A stretch of DNA of 64,000 nt, from NCBI RefSeq assembly GCF_032337115.1, contig NZ_JAVXZY010000007.1, positions 1 through 64,000 of the forward strand, written 5' to 3'. Made by a program: the position numbers and the translations under genes. Origin of the DNA: Roseateles_C aquae (lineage in GTDB: Bacteria; Pseudomonadota; Gammaproteobacteria; Burkholderiales; Burkholderiaceae_C). A model generated the notes under the pieces. The model saw nothing but the letters and a program-made list of their open reading frames with translations. It made no database searches and had not been told where the DNA came from. Within the stretch, counting starts at the first letter, position 1. Each line of letters opens with the position of its first letter. Of this stretch, positions 7,671-16,751 are shown piece after piece.

Positions 7671-7703
7671 ACGGGCGCGCGCCAAAGGTAGGCCCTGAAC
7701 AAA

Positions 7704-7786
7704 CCACAGAGTCACGGAGCCACAGAGGAATACACGGAGCAAGCAGGCGTTGAGGCTGCGTTCTCTGTGTCTCCGTGGCTCTGTGG
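7704..7786. repeat. Long inverted repeat between convergent genes
   Basis: The 24-base arm at 7704-7727 (starting CCACAGAGTCACGG) and the arm at 7763-7786 are reverse complements at 22 of 24 positions, with a 35-base loop. It lies between the 3' ends of codA and the M48 gene and can form the same hairpin in both transcripts. It contains no T-tract. Similar CACAGAG/CACGGAG repeats occur dispersed in other bacterial genomes. Confidence 0.7.
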
Positions 7787-7826
7787 CGTGCTTCTGTTTG
7801 CTTTGGCCCCGTCAACAACGAGCGTC

Positions 7827-8858
7827 TTACTTGCTGGCACCCTCGGCGAAGAAACGCACCCGCTCCTCGTCGCTCGGATGGCTGGCCAGCGCTGGCGGGA
7901 CGCCACCGCCGTCCGGATGGGCACGGCGGTAATCGGCCAGGCGCTTGAAGAAGTCGATCATCAGCTGCGGCGACAAGCCGGCGCCCAGCAGCAAGGCCTT
8001 GGCCTCGGCATCGGCCTCGCGTTCGAAATCGCGCGAGTAGCCACGCCCAGCCAGCAGCACCGGCGCACCGGCCAGCAAGGTCGAGTAGTCGCCAAAGATG
8101 GCGCCGGCAATCACCGTCATCGCACCGGTCTGCAGCAGCAAGCGCATGCCATGGCGATGGCGCAGATGGCCCAGCTCATGGCCCAGCACCCCGAGCACCA
8201 CATCGGGCTGCTGCTCGAACAGCTCCAGCAGCGCATCGGTAACGACGATGTCGCCGCCCGGCAGCGCGAACGCATTCGGGCCCAGCAGCTCGCGGCCCAG
8301 CCGGCAATGCAGGCGCCAGGGCGGCAGGCCGGCGGCGGCCGGATTGCCGGCCAGCATCGCCTGCAGCCGCTGGCTCAAGGCCTGCTGGCGCTCCAGCGGC
8401 AGGCGGCTGGGGCGCAGCCAGTCCTCATCCAACCAGGCCAGGGTCTGTGCCCCGATCTGCTGTTCCAGCGCCGGCGGCAGATGCCGGCTGAGCACACGTG
8501 AACCCACCGGCAGCCCCCAGCGCCACAGCGCGAAGAGCAGCAACACCAGCGCCAGCAGCGCGAGCAAGACATGGCCCCAGTGCTGCGCCCAGCGCATTGC
8601 CAGCGGCTGGCCGAGGCCGCTGGCCGACGCCCAGGCGTCCCAGGCGCCGGCATCCGCACTGATCAGCAGCCCGCCGTCGGGCAGCTGGGTCTGGCGCTGG
8701 CCGTGGCGCAGCCGCTCGGCCCAGCGCACCTCACGCTGCCGGTACTGGCGCTGCAGCAGCGCGCTGTGCAGATGCAGCTGGCCCTGGTCCAGCCAGATCT
8801 CGACCGGCTGGGCACGGGCGCTGCTGCCGTCGAAGTAGTCGACCTGCAGGCGCTGCAC
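7827..8858 (-). CDS. M48 family zinc metallopeptidase (HtpX/Ste24-like fold)
   Basis: The 343-residue protein has a soluble N-terminal region, one membrane helix (about 96-112), and a C-terminal M48 protease domain with the zinc motif HELGH (227-231). The third ligand is probably Glu281 in FEREAD. Such proteases take part in envelope protein quality control. The GTG start follows directly on the stop of the DUF898 gene, so the two are one operon; the same pairing is common in proteobacteria. Substrate unknown. Confidence 0.88.
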   Translation of the reverse strand: MQRLQVDYFDGSSARAQPVEIWLDQGQLHLHSALLQRQYRQREVRWAERLRHGQRQTQLPDGGLLISADAGAWDAWASASGLGQPLAMRWAQHWGHVLLALLALVLLLFALWRWGLPVGSRVLSRHLPPALEQQIGAQTLAWLDEDWLRPSRLPLERQQALSQRLQAMLAGNPAAAGLPPWRLHCRLGRELLGPNAFALPGGDIVVTDALLELFEQQPDVVLGVLGHELGHLRHRHGMRLLLQTGAMTVIAGAIFGDYSTLLAGAPVLLAGRGYSRDFEREADAEAKALLLGAGLSPQLMIDFFKRLADYRRAHPDGGGVPPALASHPSDEERVRFFAEGASK

Positions 8859-10073
8859 TCAAAGCCCCAGATCTATGCCGAAGAAATCGCCGGCGGCCTC
8901 GCCGCTGGCATCCTTGAACTCGGCGCGGTGCATGGTCACCAGGTCCATGGGATCGCCGTCGGCCATCACCGACACCGCCTCCAGCCGCATTCTGGCGGTA
9001 TTGACGGCGGCAAAGGGCCGGTACAGGCCCAGCGTCAGCAGCGTCAAAAGCCAGTTCTTCAGCGTCAACCAGGCCAGCGCGCGATAGCTCAGATTGCTTT
9101 CGAACTGCAGGCCGTCGGCATTCGTCGCGTTCCAGACCAGATCCTGGCTGCGCGCCGCAAAGTAAGGCGCCACCACGGCGAAAAAGGACAGATACGCAAA
9201 CACGACGCCGGCGCCGAACAGCACGATGCTCGCACCGAACAGCCGCCCCCCCAGCCAAGCGCCCAGCATCACGCAGCCCAACACCAGCAGCAGCGCCAGC
9301 AGCATCACACCGATCGTCTTCAGGCCGATCAGGTAGGCACGCCCCGTGGGCAGATCGATCTGGCTGCGCCGCCCGGCATAGAGATAGCCACCATGCTGAT
9401 AGCGCTTGATCGAGGCCAGGCCCAGCGGCAGCAGCAAGGTCCACACAATCATGGCCAGACCGACAAAGAACTCCGCCTGGCCAGGCTCATGACGCTGGCC
9501 CCTGACAGGCTGGAGCTGGTCGGCGAAATACAGCTGCACGGCCACCATCAGCAGCGTGGGCAGATAGATAGGCAGCAAGGCCTTGTAGGCCCCGGCGCGG
9601 CTGCCGACAAAGCCGAAACGCAGGCCGCGCCAGCTGGTATTGGCCATGCGGAACTTCAGGCTGGTTTGCCACAGGGCCGGCCAGACGACGCACAAGACCA
9701 CAAAGGCCAGCAGAGCCAGCGCTGGCGACACCTTGCCGGCCAGGCCGTATGCCAAGGACAGCACGGCCATCAGGATAAAGCCGCGAAACATCAGCCAGGG
9801 GTCGCCATGAAAGGCCAGCGCCTGTTCGTCGATCACCGTGTTGGCATAGAAATAGCGCAGGCGCCGCGCCTTGGCAAAGGGCCAGTACAGGCCCACCGTG
9901 ACCAGGCAGAGCAGCAGATTGACGATCCAGATGCGGAAATACTCGCTGCCCGAACCGGTGAACTGCAGCGCCAGGCGGCGGCGCGAAAACTGCGAATGCG
10001 GCCAGCCGCTGAGCTGGCTGGCGTGCTGGCTGTCACCGGCATCATGGCCGGCCGCGCTTCCCGAAATACTCAT
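8859..10073 (-). CDS. YjgN/DUF898 family membrane protein
   Basis: The 404-residue polytopic protein begins with a cytoplasmic segment containing LQFTGSGSEYFRIW, the hallmark opening of the DUF898 (YjgN) family, and continues with alternating helices and repeats of the F-x-K-A-R-x-x-R-Y-x-Y type. The role of the family is unknown. It is translated together with the M48 protease downstream, which suggests a shared job in the inner membrane. The ATG at 10071-10073 gives the first Met before that conserved opening. Confidence 0.85.
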   Translation of the reverse strand: MSISGSAAGHDAGDSQHASQLSGWPHSQFSRRRLALQFTGSGSEYFRIWIVNLLLCLVTVGLYWPFAKARRLRYFYANTVIDEQALAFHGDPWLMFRGFILMAVLSLAYGLAGKVSPALALLAFVVLCVVWPALWQTSLKFRMANTSWRGLRFGFVGSRAGAYKALLPIYLPTLLMVAVQLYFADQLQPVRGQRHEPGQAEFFVGLAMIVWTLLLPLGLASIKRYQHGGYLYAGRRSQIDLPTGRAYLIGLKTIGVMLLALLLVLGCVMLGAWLGGRLFGASIVLFGAGVVFAYLSFFAVVAPYFAARSQDLVWNATNADGLQFESNLSYRALAWLTLKNWLLTLLTLGLYRPFAAVNTARMRLEAVSVMADGDPMDLVTMHRAEFKDASGEAAGDFFGIDLGL

Positions 10074-10262
10074 GACAATCCCTCCTCTTGCCTTGTTATT
10101 GATTGCGCCCTCCAGCGCATGCCAAGTGTCGGGCCCTGGACAATCTCACGCCTCCGGCATTTCCCTGCACCAGATCAGCCGTTTTGTACAGGCTGCCGCA
10201 CCACAGTCGCTTCGCTAGAATCGCGCCGCAACGAGGACAGCTGTCCCGACCTCATCAGACGC

Positions 10263-10892
10263 ATGAAACTCATCGGCTCGCTCACCAGTCCCTATGTCCG
10301 CAAGGTCCGCATCGTGATGGCGGAGAAAAAGCTCGACTACCAGTTGCTGCTGGAGGATGTCTGGACCAGTGACGCCATCATGAAGGTCAACCCCTTGGGC
10401 AAGGTGCCATGCCTGGTCATGGAAGGCCAGGACTCGATCACCGGTGCGGTGTTCGATTCGCGCGTCATCGTCGAGTATGTGGACACCCTGTCGCCGGTCG
10501 GCAAGCTGATCCCCGAGCGCGGTCGCGAGCGCACCGAGGTCCGCACCTGGGAGGCACTGGCCGATGGGCTGCTTGACGCCTCCACCCTCGTGCGCCTGGA
10601 AGAAACCTGGTCGGGCCGCAGCGCCGCCGAGCGCAGCGCCGCCTGGCGTGCCCGCCAGATGGGCAAGGTGATGGCGGCGCTGAAGGCGATGAGCCAGGGC
10701 CTGGGCGAGAAGCCCTGGTGCTCGGGCAATCATTTCACGCTGGCTGATATCGCCGTCGGTTGCGCACTGGGCTATCTGGACTTCCGCTTCCCCGCCATCA
10801 ACTGGCGCGACGACCATCCCAATCTGGCCCGCCACCACGAAAAGCTGAGCGCCCGCCAGAGCTTCATCGACACGCAGCCGCCAACGGCCTGA
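10263..10892 (+). CDS. Glutathione S-transferase family protein (YibF-like)
   Basis: The 209-residue protein has the N-terminal thioredoxin-fold half (about 1-80) beginning MKLIGSLTSPYVRKVRI, where Ser9 lies at the catalytic position. NPLGKVPCL is the glutathione-binding cis-Pro loop. An all-helical C-terminal half follows, with FTLADIAVGCALGYLDFR. This pattern matches the YibF group of bacterial GSTs, of unknown substrate. Monocistronic, ending in a perfect hairpin shared with the convergent regulator gene. Confidence 0.85.
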   Translation: MKLIGSLTSPYVRKVRIVMAEKKLDYQLLLEDVWTSDAIMKVNPLGKVPCLVMEGQDSITGAVFDSRVIVEYVDTLSPVGKLIPERGRERTEVRTWEALADGLLDASTLVRLEETWSGRSAAERSAAWRARQMGKVMAALKAMSQGLGEKPWCSGNHFTLADIAVGCALGYLDFRFPAINWRDDHPNLARHHEKLSARQSFIDTQPPTA

Positions 10893-10909
10893 TCCAAACG
10901 CAGCTTGCT

Positions 10910-10930
10910 GCAGCGGCTTCAAGCCGCTGC
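10910..10930. terminator. Perfect hairpin between convergent genes
   Basis: GCAGCGGCT (10910-10918) and AGCCGCTGC (10922-10930) pair over nine bases with a TCA loop. It lies 18 bases after the GST stop and 31 bases beyond the stop of the minus-strand regulator, so it can serve both. No T-run follows on either strand, so termination would be weak or Rho-assisted. Confidence 0.5.
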
Positions 10931-10960
10931 CATGCCAAGTGTGCGGCAGTCGGGCACCCC

Positions 10961-11668
10961 TCAGGGCAGCAATTCGGCCAGCTCGCTGATCGTCGACTTC
11001 AGGCCCTGATCGCCCGATTCCTCCGTGCCCGGCACGGCCAGCAGCCCATGCAAGCGCTCGTACAGCTTGCCCAGGCGCAGTTCCACCTGTTCGCGCCCCA
11101 GCTGCCAGCGTTGTGCGACTTCGCCAACCAGCAGACCATGGGCGACCAGGCTGAGCAGATGGCGCTCGCACTGGCGCATCAAGGTATCGCCGGCCGGCTC
11201 ACGGTCGCGCCCGGCCAGCGGGCTTTGCGCCAGCTCGATGCTGCTGCGCTTGAGTCCGAAACGGGCCAGCAACTGCCGCGCAAGCGCCGGCGACATCACG
11301 GCACGGCCCTGCTGCAGCGCCAACAGGCTGTCGCCGAGCGTCGGGCCACGCGCACATTCGATGTGATAGCCATGGGCGCCGCTGGCCAGCGTCTCGAACA
11401 GCAGCAGATCATCGGCACAGGCGCTCAGCAGCAGCACGCGGCAGCGCAGCGTCTGGGCACGCATACGGCGCAGCAGACGCAGGCTGTGGCCGTCAATCAG
11501 GCGCAGATCACAAACCAGCAGCTCCGGCTGCAGCAGGCGCAGCAGCGGCCAGGCATCCTCGATCAGATGGGCCTCGCCACACAGCCGCCAGCTGCCCTCT
11601 TGCGCGAGCGCCTGCCCGGTTTTGGCAAGCGTTTGCAGGCTGTGGCGTAACAGGAAGACTGTGGACAT
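10961..11668 (-). CDS. Orphan response regulator with degenerate LuxR-type HTH
   Basis: The 235-residue product has an N-terminal receiver-like domain with the phospho-acceptor Asp54 in CDLRLIDG and a C-terminal segment (about 155-215) with the spacing of a LuxR/NarL helix-turn-helix. That segment lacks the usual conserved Glu-x-x-V-L and Thr-V-K residues, so DNA binding is uncertain. The acidic pair expected at the start of a receiver is also missing. ATG at 11668 is preferred to an in-frame TTG at 11677. No histidine kinase is adjacent. It may be a phosphorylation-independent regulator. Confidence 0.6.
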   Translation of the reverse strand: MSTVFLLRHSLQTLAKTGQALAQEGSWRLCGEAHLIEDAWPLLRLLQPELLVCDLRLIDGHSLRLLRRMRAQTLRCRVLLLSACADDLLLFETLASGAHGYHIECARGPTLGDSLLALQQGRAVMSPALARQLLARFGLKRSSIELAQSPLAGRDREPAGDTLMRQCERHLLSLVAHGLLVGEVAQRWQLGREQVELRLGKLYERLHGLLAVPGTEESGDQGLKSTISELAELLP

Positions 11669-11740
11669 GGGTGGCAATGGAAGGACGCTCGATTGTCACT
11701 GCCACCCAGCGAGCAACAACCCCGCGAGCATGCGCCCCGC

Positions 11741-11770
11741 ATTCGCGGGGATTCACGGGGATTTGCGGGG
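11741..11770. repeat. Three tandem decamers in a divergent promoter region
   Basis: ATTCGCGGGG, ATTCACGGGG and ATTTGCGGGG follow one another without a gap, and CATT opens a fourth. The period of ten bases is close to a DNA helical turn, which would put all copies on the same face. They lie between the divergent regulator and GST genes and could bind a protein; there is no direct evidence. Confidence 0.5.
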
Positions 11771-11846
11771 CATTGAAACGCAGAGCGCACAAGCCAGGCC
11801 TTACAGCGCCGCGTATCGGTGTAGGACGGGCCGCGACAATCCGCTG

Positions 11847-12458
11847 ATGACCTTGCCCCTGCTCTACAGCTTCCGCCGCTGCCCCTACGCCATCCGCGCC
11901 CGCCTGGCGCTGCGCGTGGCCGGCATCGCGGTGCAGATCGAAGAAGTGCAGTTGCGCGCCAAGCCGGCCGCGCTGCTGGCCGCCTCGCCCAAGGGCACGG
12001 TGCCGGTGCTGCTGCTGCCGGACGGGCGCGTGCTGGAGCAAAGCCTGGACATCATGCGCTGGGCGCTGGCCCAGCGCGACCCCGAGCAGTGGCTGGATGC
12101 CAGCCTGGCCGAGGCCGCCGAGCAGCTGATCACCGTGAACGACACCGACTTCAAGCTGCTGCTGGATCGCTACAAATACCCCGAGCGCCACCCCGATCAG
12201 TCACAGGCCAGCCATCGCGCCCAGGCCGAGGCCCTGATGCTGGCGCCGCTGGAAGCCTTGCTGGCTGGGCGCCCCCACCTGCTCGCCGAGCGCGCCACGT
12301 TGGTCGATATGGCCCTGCTGCCCTTCATCCGCCAGTTCGCCGCTGTTGACCGCACCTGGTTCGACACCGCGCCCTACCCGCGGCTGCGCGACTGGCTGCT
12401 GCGCCTGTGCGCTGGCGCGCTTTTTGAAGCGGTGATGGCCAAGCCCGCCACTGCTTGA
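11847..12458 (+). CDS. Glutathione S-transferase / glutaredoxin 2-like protein
   Basis: The 203-residue protein opens with a thioredoxin fold carrying RRCPYAIRARLAL, where Cys-Pro-Tyr-Ala is a monothiol glutaredoxin-type active site. SPKGTVPVL is the cis-Pro loop for glutathione, and an SLDIMRWAL segment is typical of the family. The C-terminal half is helical. Such proteins reduce or deglutathionylate substrates. The ATG at 11847 starts directly at the conserved fold. Its promoter region is shared with the divergent orphan regulator. Confidence 0.82.
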   Translation: MTLPLLYSFRRCPYAIRARLALRVAGIAVQIEEVQLRAKPAALLAASPKGTVPVLLLPDGRVLEQSLDIMRWALAQRDPEQWLDASLAEAAEQLITVNDTDFKLLLDRYKYPERHPDQSQASHRAQAEALMLAPLEALLAGRPHLLAERATLVDMALLPFIRQFAAVDRTWFDTAPYPRLRDWLLRLCAGALFEAVMAKPATA

Positions 12459-12463
12459 GCGCT

Positions 12464-14110
12464 TCAGCCAAAGCGACGCACCGGCCGGGCCGGATCGAAG
12501 CTGTCGGCCCGGGCCATCGGCCAATAGACCTTGAACACGGCCCCGGGCAGATCGCCTTCGAGGATGGCGCCGGGGTGCACAAAGGGCACGAGATTGGCGA
12601 GCAGGCGCACCTCATGCTTGCTGATCCGATGGACGATGTGCGAGGCGCTGATCTCGCCCGGGTGGTGCAGGCCGGCCGCCTGCACCAGCTCCTGCAGCGC
12701 ATGCAAGGTGTTCTGGTGGAAGCGGTAGACGCGCTCGGCCTTGTCGGGCACCACCAGCGCGCGTTGGCGCAGCGGGTCTTGCGTCGTCACGCCGGTCGGG
12801 CAATGGCCGCTGTGGCAGGTCTGCGCCTGGATGCAGCCCAGCGCAAACATGAAACCACGCGCGGCATTGCACCAGTCGGCGCCCAGGGCCATCATCCGCG
12901 CGATATCAAAGGCGCTGACCACCTTGCCGGCGCAACCGATCTTGACCCGCTCGCGCAGGCCCAAGCCCACCAGCGTGTTGTGCACCAGCAGCAGGCCCTC
13001 CTGCAGCGGCGCGCCGACATGATCGGTGAACTCCAGCGGCGCGGCGCCGGTGCCGCCCTCGGCGCCGTCAACAACGATGAAGTCAGGCAGGATGCCGGTC
13101 TGCTGCATGGCCTTGGCCAACGCAAACCATTCCCAGGGATGGCCGACGCAGAACTTGATGCCTACCGGTTTGTCACCGGACAGCTCGCGCAGCCGGACGA
13201 TGAAGTCCAGCAGTTCCAGCGGCGTCGAGAAGGCACTGTGGGCGGCGGGCGAGACGCAATCCTGCCCCACCGGCACACCGCGCGCGGCGGCGATTTCGGG
13301 CGTCACCTTGGCGCCCGGCAGCACGCCGCCATGGCCGGGCTTGGCGCCCTGGCTGAGCTTGATTTCGATCAACTTGACCTGCGGATCGCGGGCGTTCTGC
13401 GCGAACTTCTCGGCGTTGAACGTGCCATCGTCGTTGCGGCAGCCGAAGTAGCCGGAGCCGATCTCCCAGATCAGGTCGCCGCCATGCTGGCGATGGTGGA
13501 TGCTGATCGAACCCTCGCCGGTATCGTGGGCGAAGCCGCCGCGCTGGGCGCCGGCATTGAGGGCCAGAATCGCATTGGCGCTGAGCGCGCCAAAGCTCAT
13601 CGCCGAGATATTGAAGACGCTGGCCGAATAGGGCTGGGCGCGCTCGGCGCCGATGGGGACGCGAAAGTCATGGCCGGCCAGCGCGGTGGGCGACATCGAG
13701 TGATTGATCCACTCATAGCCGGCCTCGCCGACATCCTTTTGCGTGCCAAAGGGGCGCTTGTCCGGATCGCCCTTGGCGCGCTGGTAGACCAGGGAGCGCT
13801 GCTGGCGCGAAAACGGCGCGGCCTCGTTATCGCTTTCGATGAAGTACTGGCGCATCTCCGGCCGGATGAATTCCAGCAGAAAGCGCAGATGACCGATCAC
13901 GGGATAGTTGCGCAGGATGGAGCGTTTGGTCTGCAGCACATCGCGGATGCCGGCGATGGCCAGGCTGCCGCAGATCAGCGCCCAGATCCAGCCGCTGCCG
14001 CCATGGTCCAGCCAGGCGCCGATACCAGCCGCCGTGCCCAAAAGGGCAAACAGCCAGATCATGTAGCGGATCGGAAAGTAGTCATTCAGCTTGAGCAACC
14101 AGCCTGGCAT
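12464..14110 (-). CDS. FMN-binding glutamate synthase family oxidoreductase
   Basis: The 548-residue protein starts with two membrane helices (about 13-32 and 40-55), followed by a domain that matches the FMN barrel of the glutamate synthase large subunit. Visible landmarks are MSFGALSANA, the phosphate/FMN region EGGTGAAP and a Cys cluster C-x5-C-x4-C (in CIQAQTCHSGHCP) typical of the 3Fe-4S site. The amidotransferase domain of true GltB is absent, so ammonia from glutamine is not used here. The reaction of these stand-alone proteins is not known. Monocistronic and divergent from sppA. Confidence 0.85.
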   Translation of the reverse strand: MPGWLLKLNDYFPIRYMIWLFALLGTAAGIGAWLDHGGSGWIWALICGSLAIAGIRDVLQTKRSILRNYPVIGHLRFLLEFIRPEMRQYFIESDNEAAPFSRQQRSLVYQRAKGDPDKRPFGTQKDVGEAGYEWINHSMSPTALAGHDFRVPIGAERAQPYSASVFNISAMSFGALSANAILALNAGAQRGGFAHDTGEGSISIHHRQHGGDLIWEIGSGYFGCRNDDGTFNAEKFAQNARDPQVKLIEIKLSQGAKPGHGGVLPGAKVTPEIAAARGVPVGQDCVSPAAHSAFSTPLELLDFIVRLRELSGDKPVGIKFCVGHPWEWFALAKAMQQTGILPDFIVVDGAEGGTGAAPLEFTDHVGAPLQEGLLLVHNTLVGLGLRERVKIGCAGKVVSAFDIARMMALGADWCNAARGFMFALGCIQAQTCHSGHCPTGVTTQDPLRQRALVVPDKAERVYRFHQNTLHALQELVQAAGLHHPGEISASHIVHRISKHEVRLLANLVPFVHPGAILEGDLPGAVFKVYWPMARADSFDPARPVRRFG

Positions 14111-14295
14111 GGACCCATCCTTGCTTGTGTTTGCGGCAATGCTGCGCCGTTTGCACGGCTTTGTGTGCCGGAAAAGACCCCCGGGCGCGGCGCAAACGCC
14201 ACAAAGTCACACCGGCCGCACGGACCGTGGCTTTGTTCAGGGCCGACCGGCTTGCATCACAATCGGCGCGCGAAACGATACAGCGAGGACCGCAT

Positions 14296-16155
14296 ATGAG
14301 CATCAAGACCGCGCTGGCCCCGGTGGGCTGGCTGATCAAAAAGACCTGGTGGCTGATCGACGCCAGCCGGCGCGCGCTGCTGAACCTGCTGCTGCTGCTG
14401 CTGCTGATCGCCTTCATCTGGGGCCTGATCAGCCATGGCCCCAAAGCGCTGCAGGAGAAAAGCACGCTGGTACTGAACCTGCGCGGCAATCTGGTCGAGC
14501 AGTACTCGGGCTCGGCCCGCGACCAGGCCATGGCCCAGCTGCGTGGCGAGTCGCAGGCCCACCAGACCCGGCTGCGCGATGTGCTGGCCACGCTGGACGC
14601 CGCGGCCAAGGATGACAAGATCAGCCAGCTGCTGCTGGAACTGGACAACTTCGGCGGCGCCGGCATGGCCGGCTTGCATGAGGTGGCCGCCGCGCTGGAT
14701 CGCTTCAAGGCCAGCGGCAAGAAGATCTACGCCTACGGCGACCGTTTCGGCCAGCGCGACTACTACCTGGCCGCCCATGCCGACGAGGTCTACCTGCACC
14801 CGATGGGCCTGGTGATGATCGAGGGCTTCGGGCGCTACCGCACCTACTACAAGGACGCGCTGGACCGCCTGGGCATCTCCGTCAATCTGCTGCGCGTCGG
14901 CACCTTCAAGAGCTTCGGCGAGCCCTATATCGCCAACGGCCCCTCGCCGGCTTCGCAGGAAGCCGATGGCTATCTGTATGGCGAGCTCTGGAGCCGCTAC
15001 ACCGGCGAGGTAGAAGCCGCCCGCAAGCTGCCCGCCGGCAGCATCGCCAGCGGCATCGAAACGCTGCCGCAGCAGCTGCAGGCCCTGCGCGGCGACACGG
15101 CCAAGCTGGCCTTGCAGCAGAAGCTGATCGACGGCGTCAAGACCCGCGATGAGATGCGTGAGCTGCTGATGGCCAAGGGTGCCAAGGACGACAAGGGCCA
15201 GAGCTACCGCCGCGTCAGCTTTGGCGAGTACCAGGCCTATCTGAAGCCGCAGCCGGCCTTTGGCAACGCCGTGGCCGTGGTCGTGGCCGAAGGGGAGATC
15301 GTTGACGGCGAGGCCGAACCCGGCCGCATCGGCGGTGACTCGACCGCCAAGCTGGTGCGCCAGGCCCGCGAGGACGACAGCGTCAAGGCCGTGGTGCTGC
15401 GCGTCAACTCCCCCGGCGGCAGTGCCTTCGCCTCGGAGATCGTGCGCCGCGAGCTGGAACTGACCAAGTCCGCCGGCAAGCCGGTGGTGATCTCGATGGG
15501 CGATGTCGCCGCCTCGGGCGGCTACTGGATCTCGATGGCCTCGAACGAGGTGATTGCCGACCCCGGCACCATCACCGGCTCGATCGGCGTGTTCGGCATG
15601 CTGCCCACCGGCGAGAAGCTGCTCGACAAGCTGTCCATCCACACCGGCGGCACCACCACCACCTGGCTGGCTGGCGGCTATGACCCGCGCCGGGCACTCG
15701 ATCCGCGTCTGGCTGCCAGTGTGCAGGCCGGCATCCAGCACATCTACGACGAATTCACCGGCAAGGCCGCCGTCGCGCGCAAGAAAAAGGTCGAGGAGAT
15801 CGACGCCGTGGCCCAGGGTCGCGTCTGGACCGGCAAGCAGGCGCTGGATCGCGGCCTGGTCGACCGCCTGGGCAGCCTGGACGATGCGATCAAGTCGGCC
15901 GCCAAGCTGGCCAAGCTGGAAGGGCAGCCGCGCGTCAGCTATGTCGAGCGCGACAAGGGCAAGCTCGAACGGCTGCTGGACAGCTTTGGCGATGCGCTGG
16001 CCCCCAGCATCGCCAGCGCCGTGCGCGCCGAACTGGGCATCAGCGTGCCGCCGGCGCTGCGCGAGGCACAGGCCGATCTGGCCTTTGCTGCTGAGCTGGC
16101 CGAGGGCCGCAAGCCCTACAGCGCTGTCGTTCACTGCCTCTGTACCGTGCCTTGA
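14296..16155 (+). CDS. sppA: Signal peptide peptidase SppA, 67-kDa type
   Basis: The 619-residue protein cuts leftover signal peptides in the inner membrane. A single anchor helix (Leu-rich, about 30-47) is followed by two tandem S49 protease domains. The Ser/Lys dyad is split between them, as in E. coli SppA: Lys205 in GTFKSFGEPY of the first domain and Ser407 in AASGGYW of the second. The start at 14296 has AGGA upstream and places the helix correctly. The stop overlaps the TTG start of the next gene. Confidence 0.93.
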   Translation: MSIKTALAPVGWLIKKTWWLIDASRRALLNLLLLLLLIAFIWGLISHGPKALQEKSTLVLNLRGNLVEQYSGSARDQAMAQLRGESQAHQTRLRDVLATLDAAAKDDKISQLLLELDNFGGAGMAGLHEVAAALDRFKASGKKIYAYGDRFGQRDYYLAAHADEVYLHPMGLVMIEGFGRYRTYYKDALDRLGISVNLLRVGTFKSFGEPYIANGPSPASQEADGYLYGELWSRYTGEVEAARKLPAGSIASGIETLPQQLQALRGDTAKLALQQKLIDGVKTRDEMRELLMAKGAKDDKGQSYRRVSFGEYQAYLKPQPAFGNAVAVVVAEGEIVDGEAEPGRIGGDSTAKLVRQAREDDSVKAVVLRVNSPGGSAFASEIVRRELELTKSAGKPVVISMGDVAASGGYWISMASNEVIADPGTITGSIGVFGMLPTGEKLLDKLSIHTGGTTTTWLAGGYDPRRALDPRLAASVQAGIQHIYDEFTGKAAVARKKKVEEIDAVAQGRVWTGKQALDRGLVDRLGSLDDAIKSAAKLAKLEGQPRVSYVERDKGKLERLLDSFGDALAPSIASAVRAELGISVPPALREAQADLAFAAELAEGRKPYSAVVHCLCTVP

Positions 16156-16715
16156 GCTTCCCCATCCTGCAGACCAACCGCCTGCTGCTGCGCGAGATCG
16201 TGCCGGCCGATGCGCCGGCGCTGTTGGCCATCCATGGCGATGCCGAGCTGATGCGCTGGTTCGGCAGCGATCCCTTGCCCGATCAGGCGGCGGCCGAGGC
16301 GCTGGTCGCGCGCTTTGCCAGCTGGCGTCAGCTGCCCGCCCCGGGCACCCGCTTTGGGCTGGCGCGGCGCGAGCGGCCGCAGCACTTGATCGGCACGGCC
16401 GGCCTGTTCGGCTGGAACCCCGGCTGGCGAAAATGCACGCTGGGCTATGAGCTGGCCCGCGAGGCGCAGGGCCAGGGCCTGATGCGCGAGGCCCTGCTCA
16501 CACTGCTGGACTGGGGCTTTGCCGCGATGAGCCTGAACCGCATCGAGGCCCAGGTTCACCCCGACAATGCGGCCTCGCTGAAGCAGGTGCGCGCGCTGGG
16601 CTTTGTCGAAGAGGGGCGGCTGCGCCAGGTCGGCTTCTGGCGCGGCCAGTACCAGGACCTGCTGCAGTTCGGCCTGCTCAAGGCCGACTGGGACGCGCTG
16701 CAGCTGCGCGCTTGA
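16152..16715 (+). CDS. GNAT family N-acetyltransferase (RimJ-like)
   Basis: The 187-residue protein opens with LQTNRLLLREI, the characteristic first strand of the RimJ/RimL acetyltransferases. The acetyl-CoA loop EAQGQGLMREAL lies in the middle and HPDNAASLKQVRALGF towards the end. The TTG start overlaps the sppA stop (TTGA), which points to translational coupling. There is no better ATG before the first strand. Substrate unknown. Confidence 0.83.
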   Translation: MSFPILQTNRLLLREIVPADAPALLAIHGDAELMRWFGSDPLPDQAAAEALVARFASWRQLPAPGTRFGLARRERPQHLIGTAGLFGWNPGWRKCTLGYELAREAQGQGLMREALLTLLDWGFAAMSLNRIEAQVHPDNAASLKQVRALGFVEEGRLRQVGFWRGQYQDLLQFGLLKADWDALQLRA

Positions 16716-16751
16716 GGCACGGCAGACCCGCGAACTGGCGACAATCACGCC

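Noticed and set aside
8571..10262. Very long plus-strand open frame over the M48 and DUF898 genes
   Set aside because: It is the antisense shadow of two well-supported minus-strand genes; long empty frames are expected at about 70% G+C. Many other such frames (for example 2655-3815, 29288-31822, 34156-36876) are rejected for the same reason.
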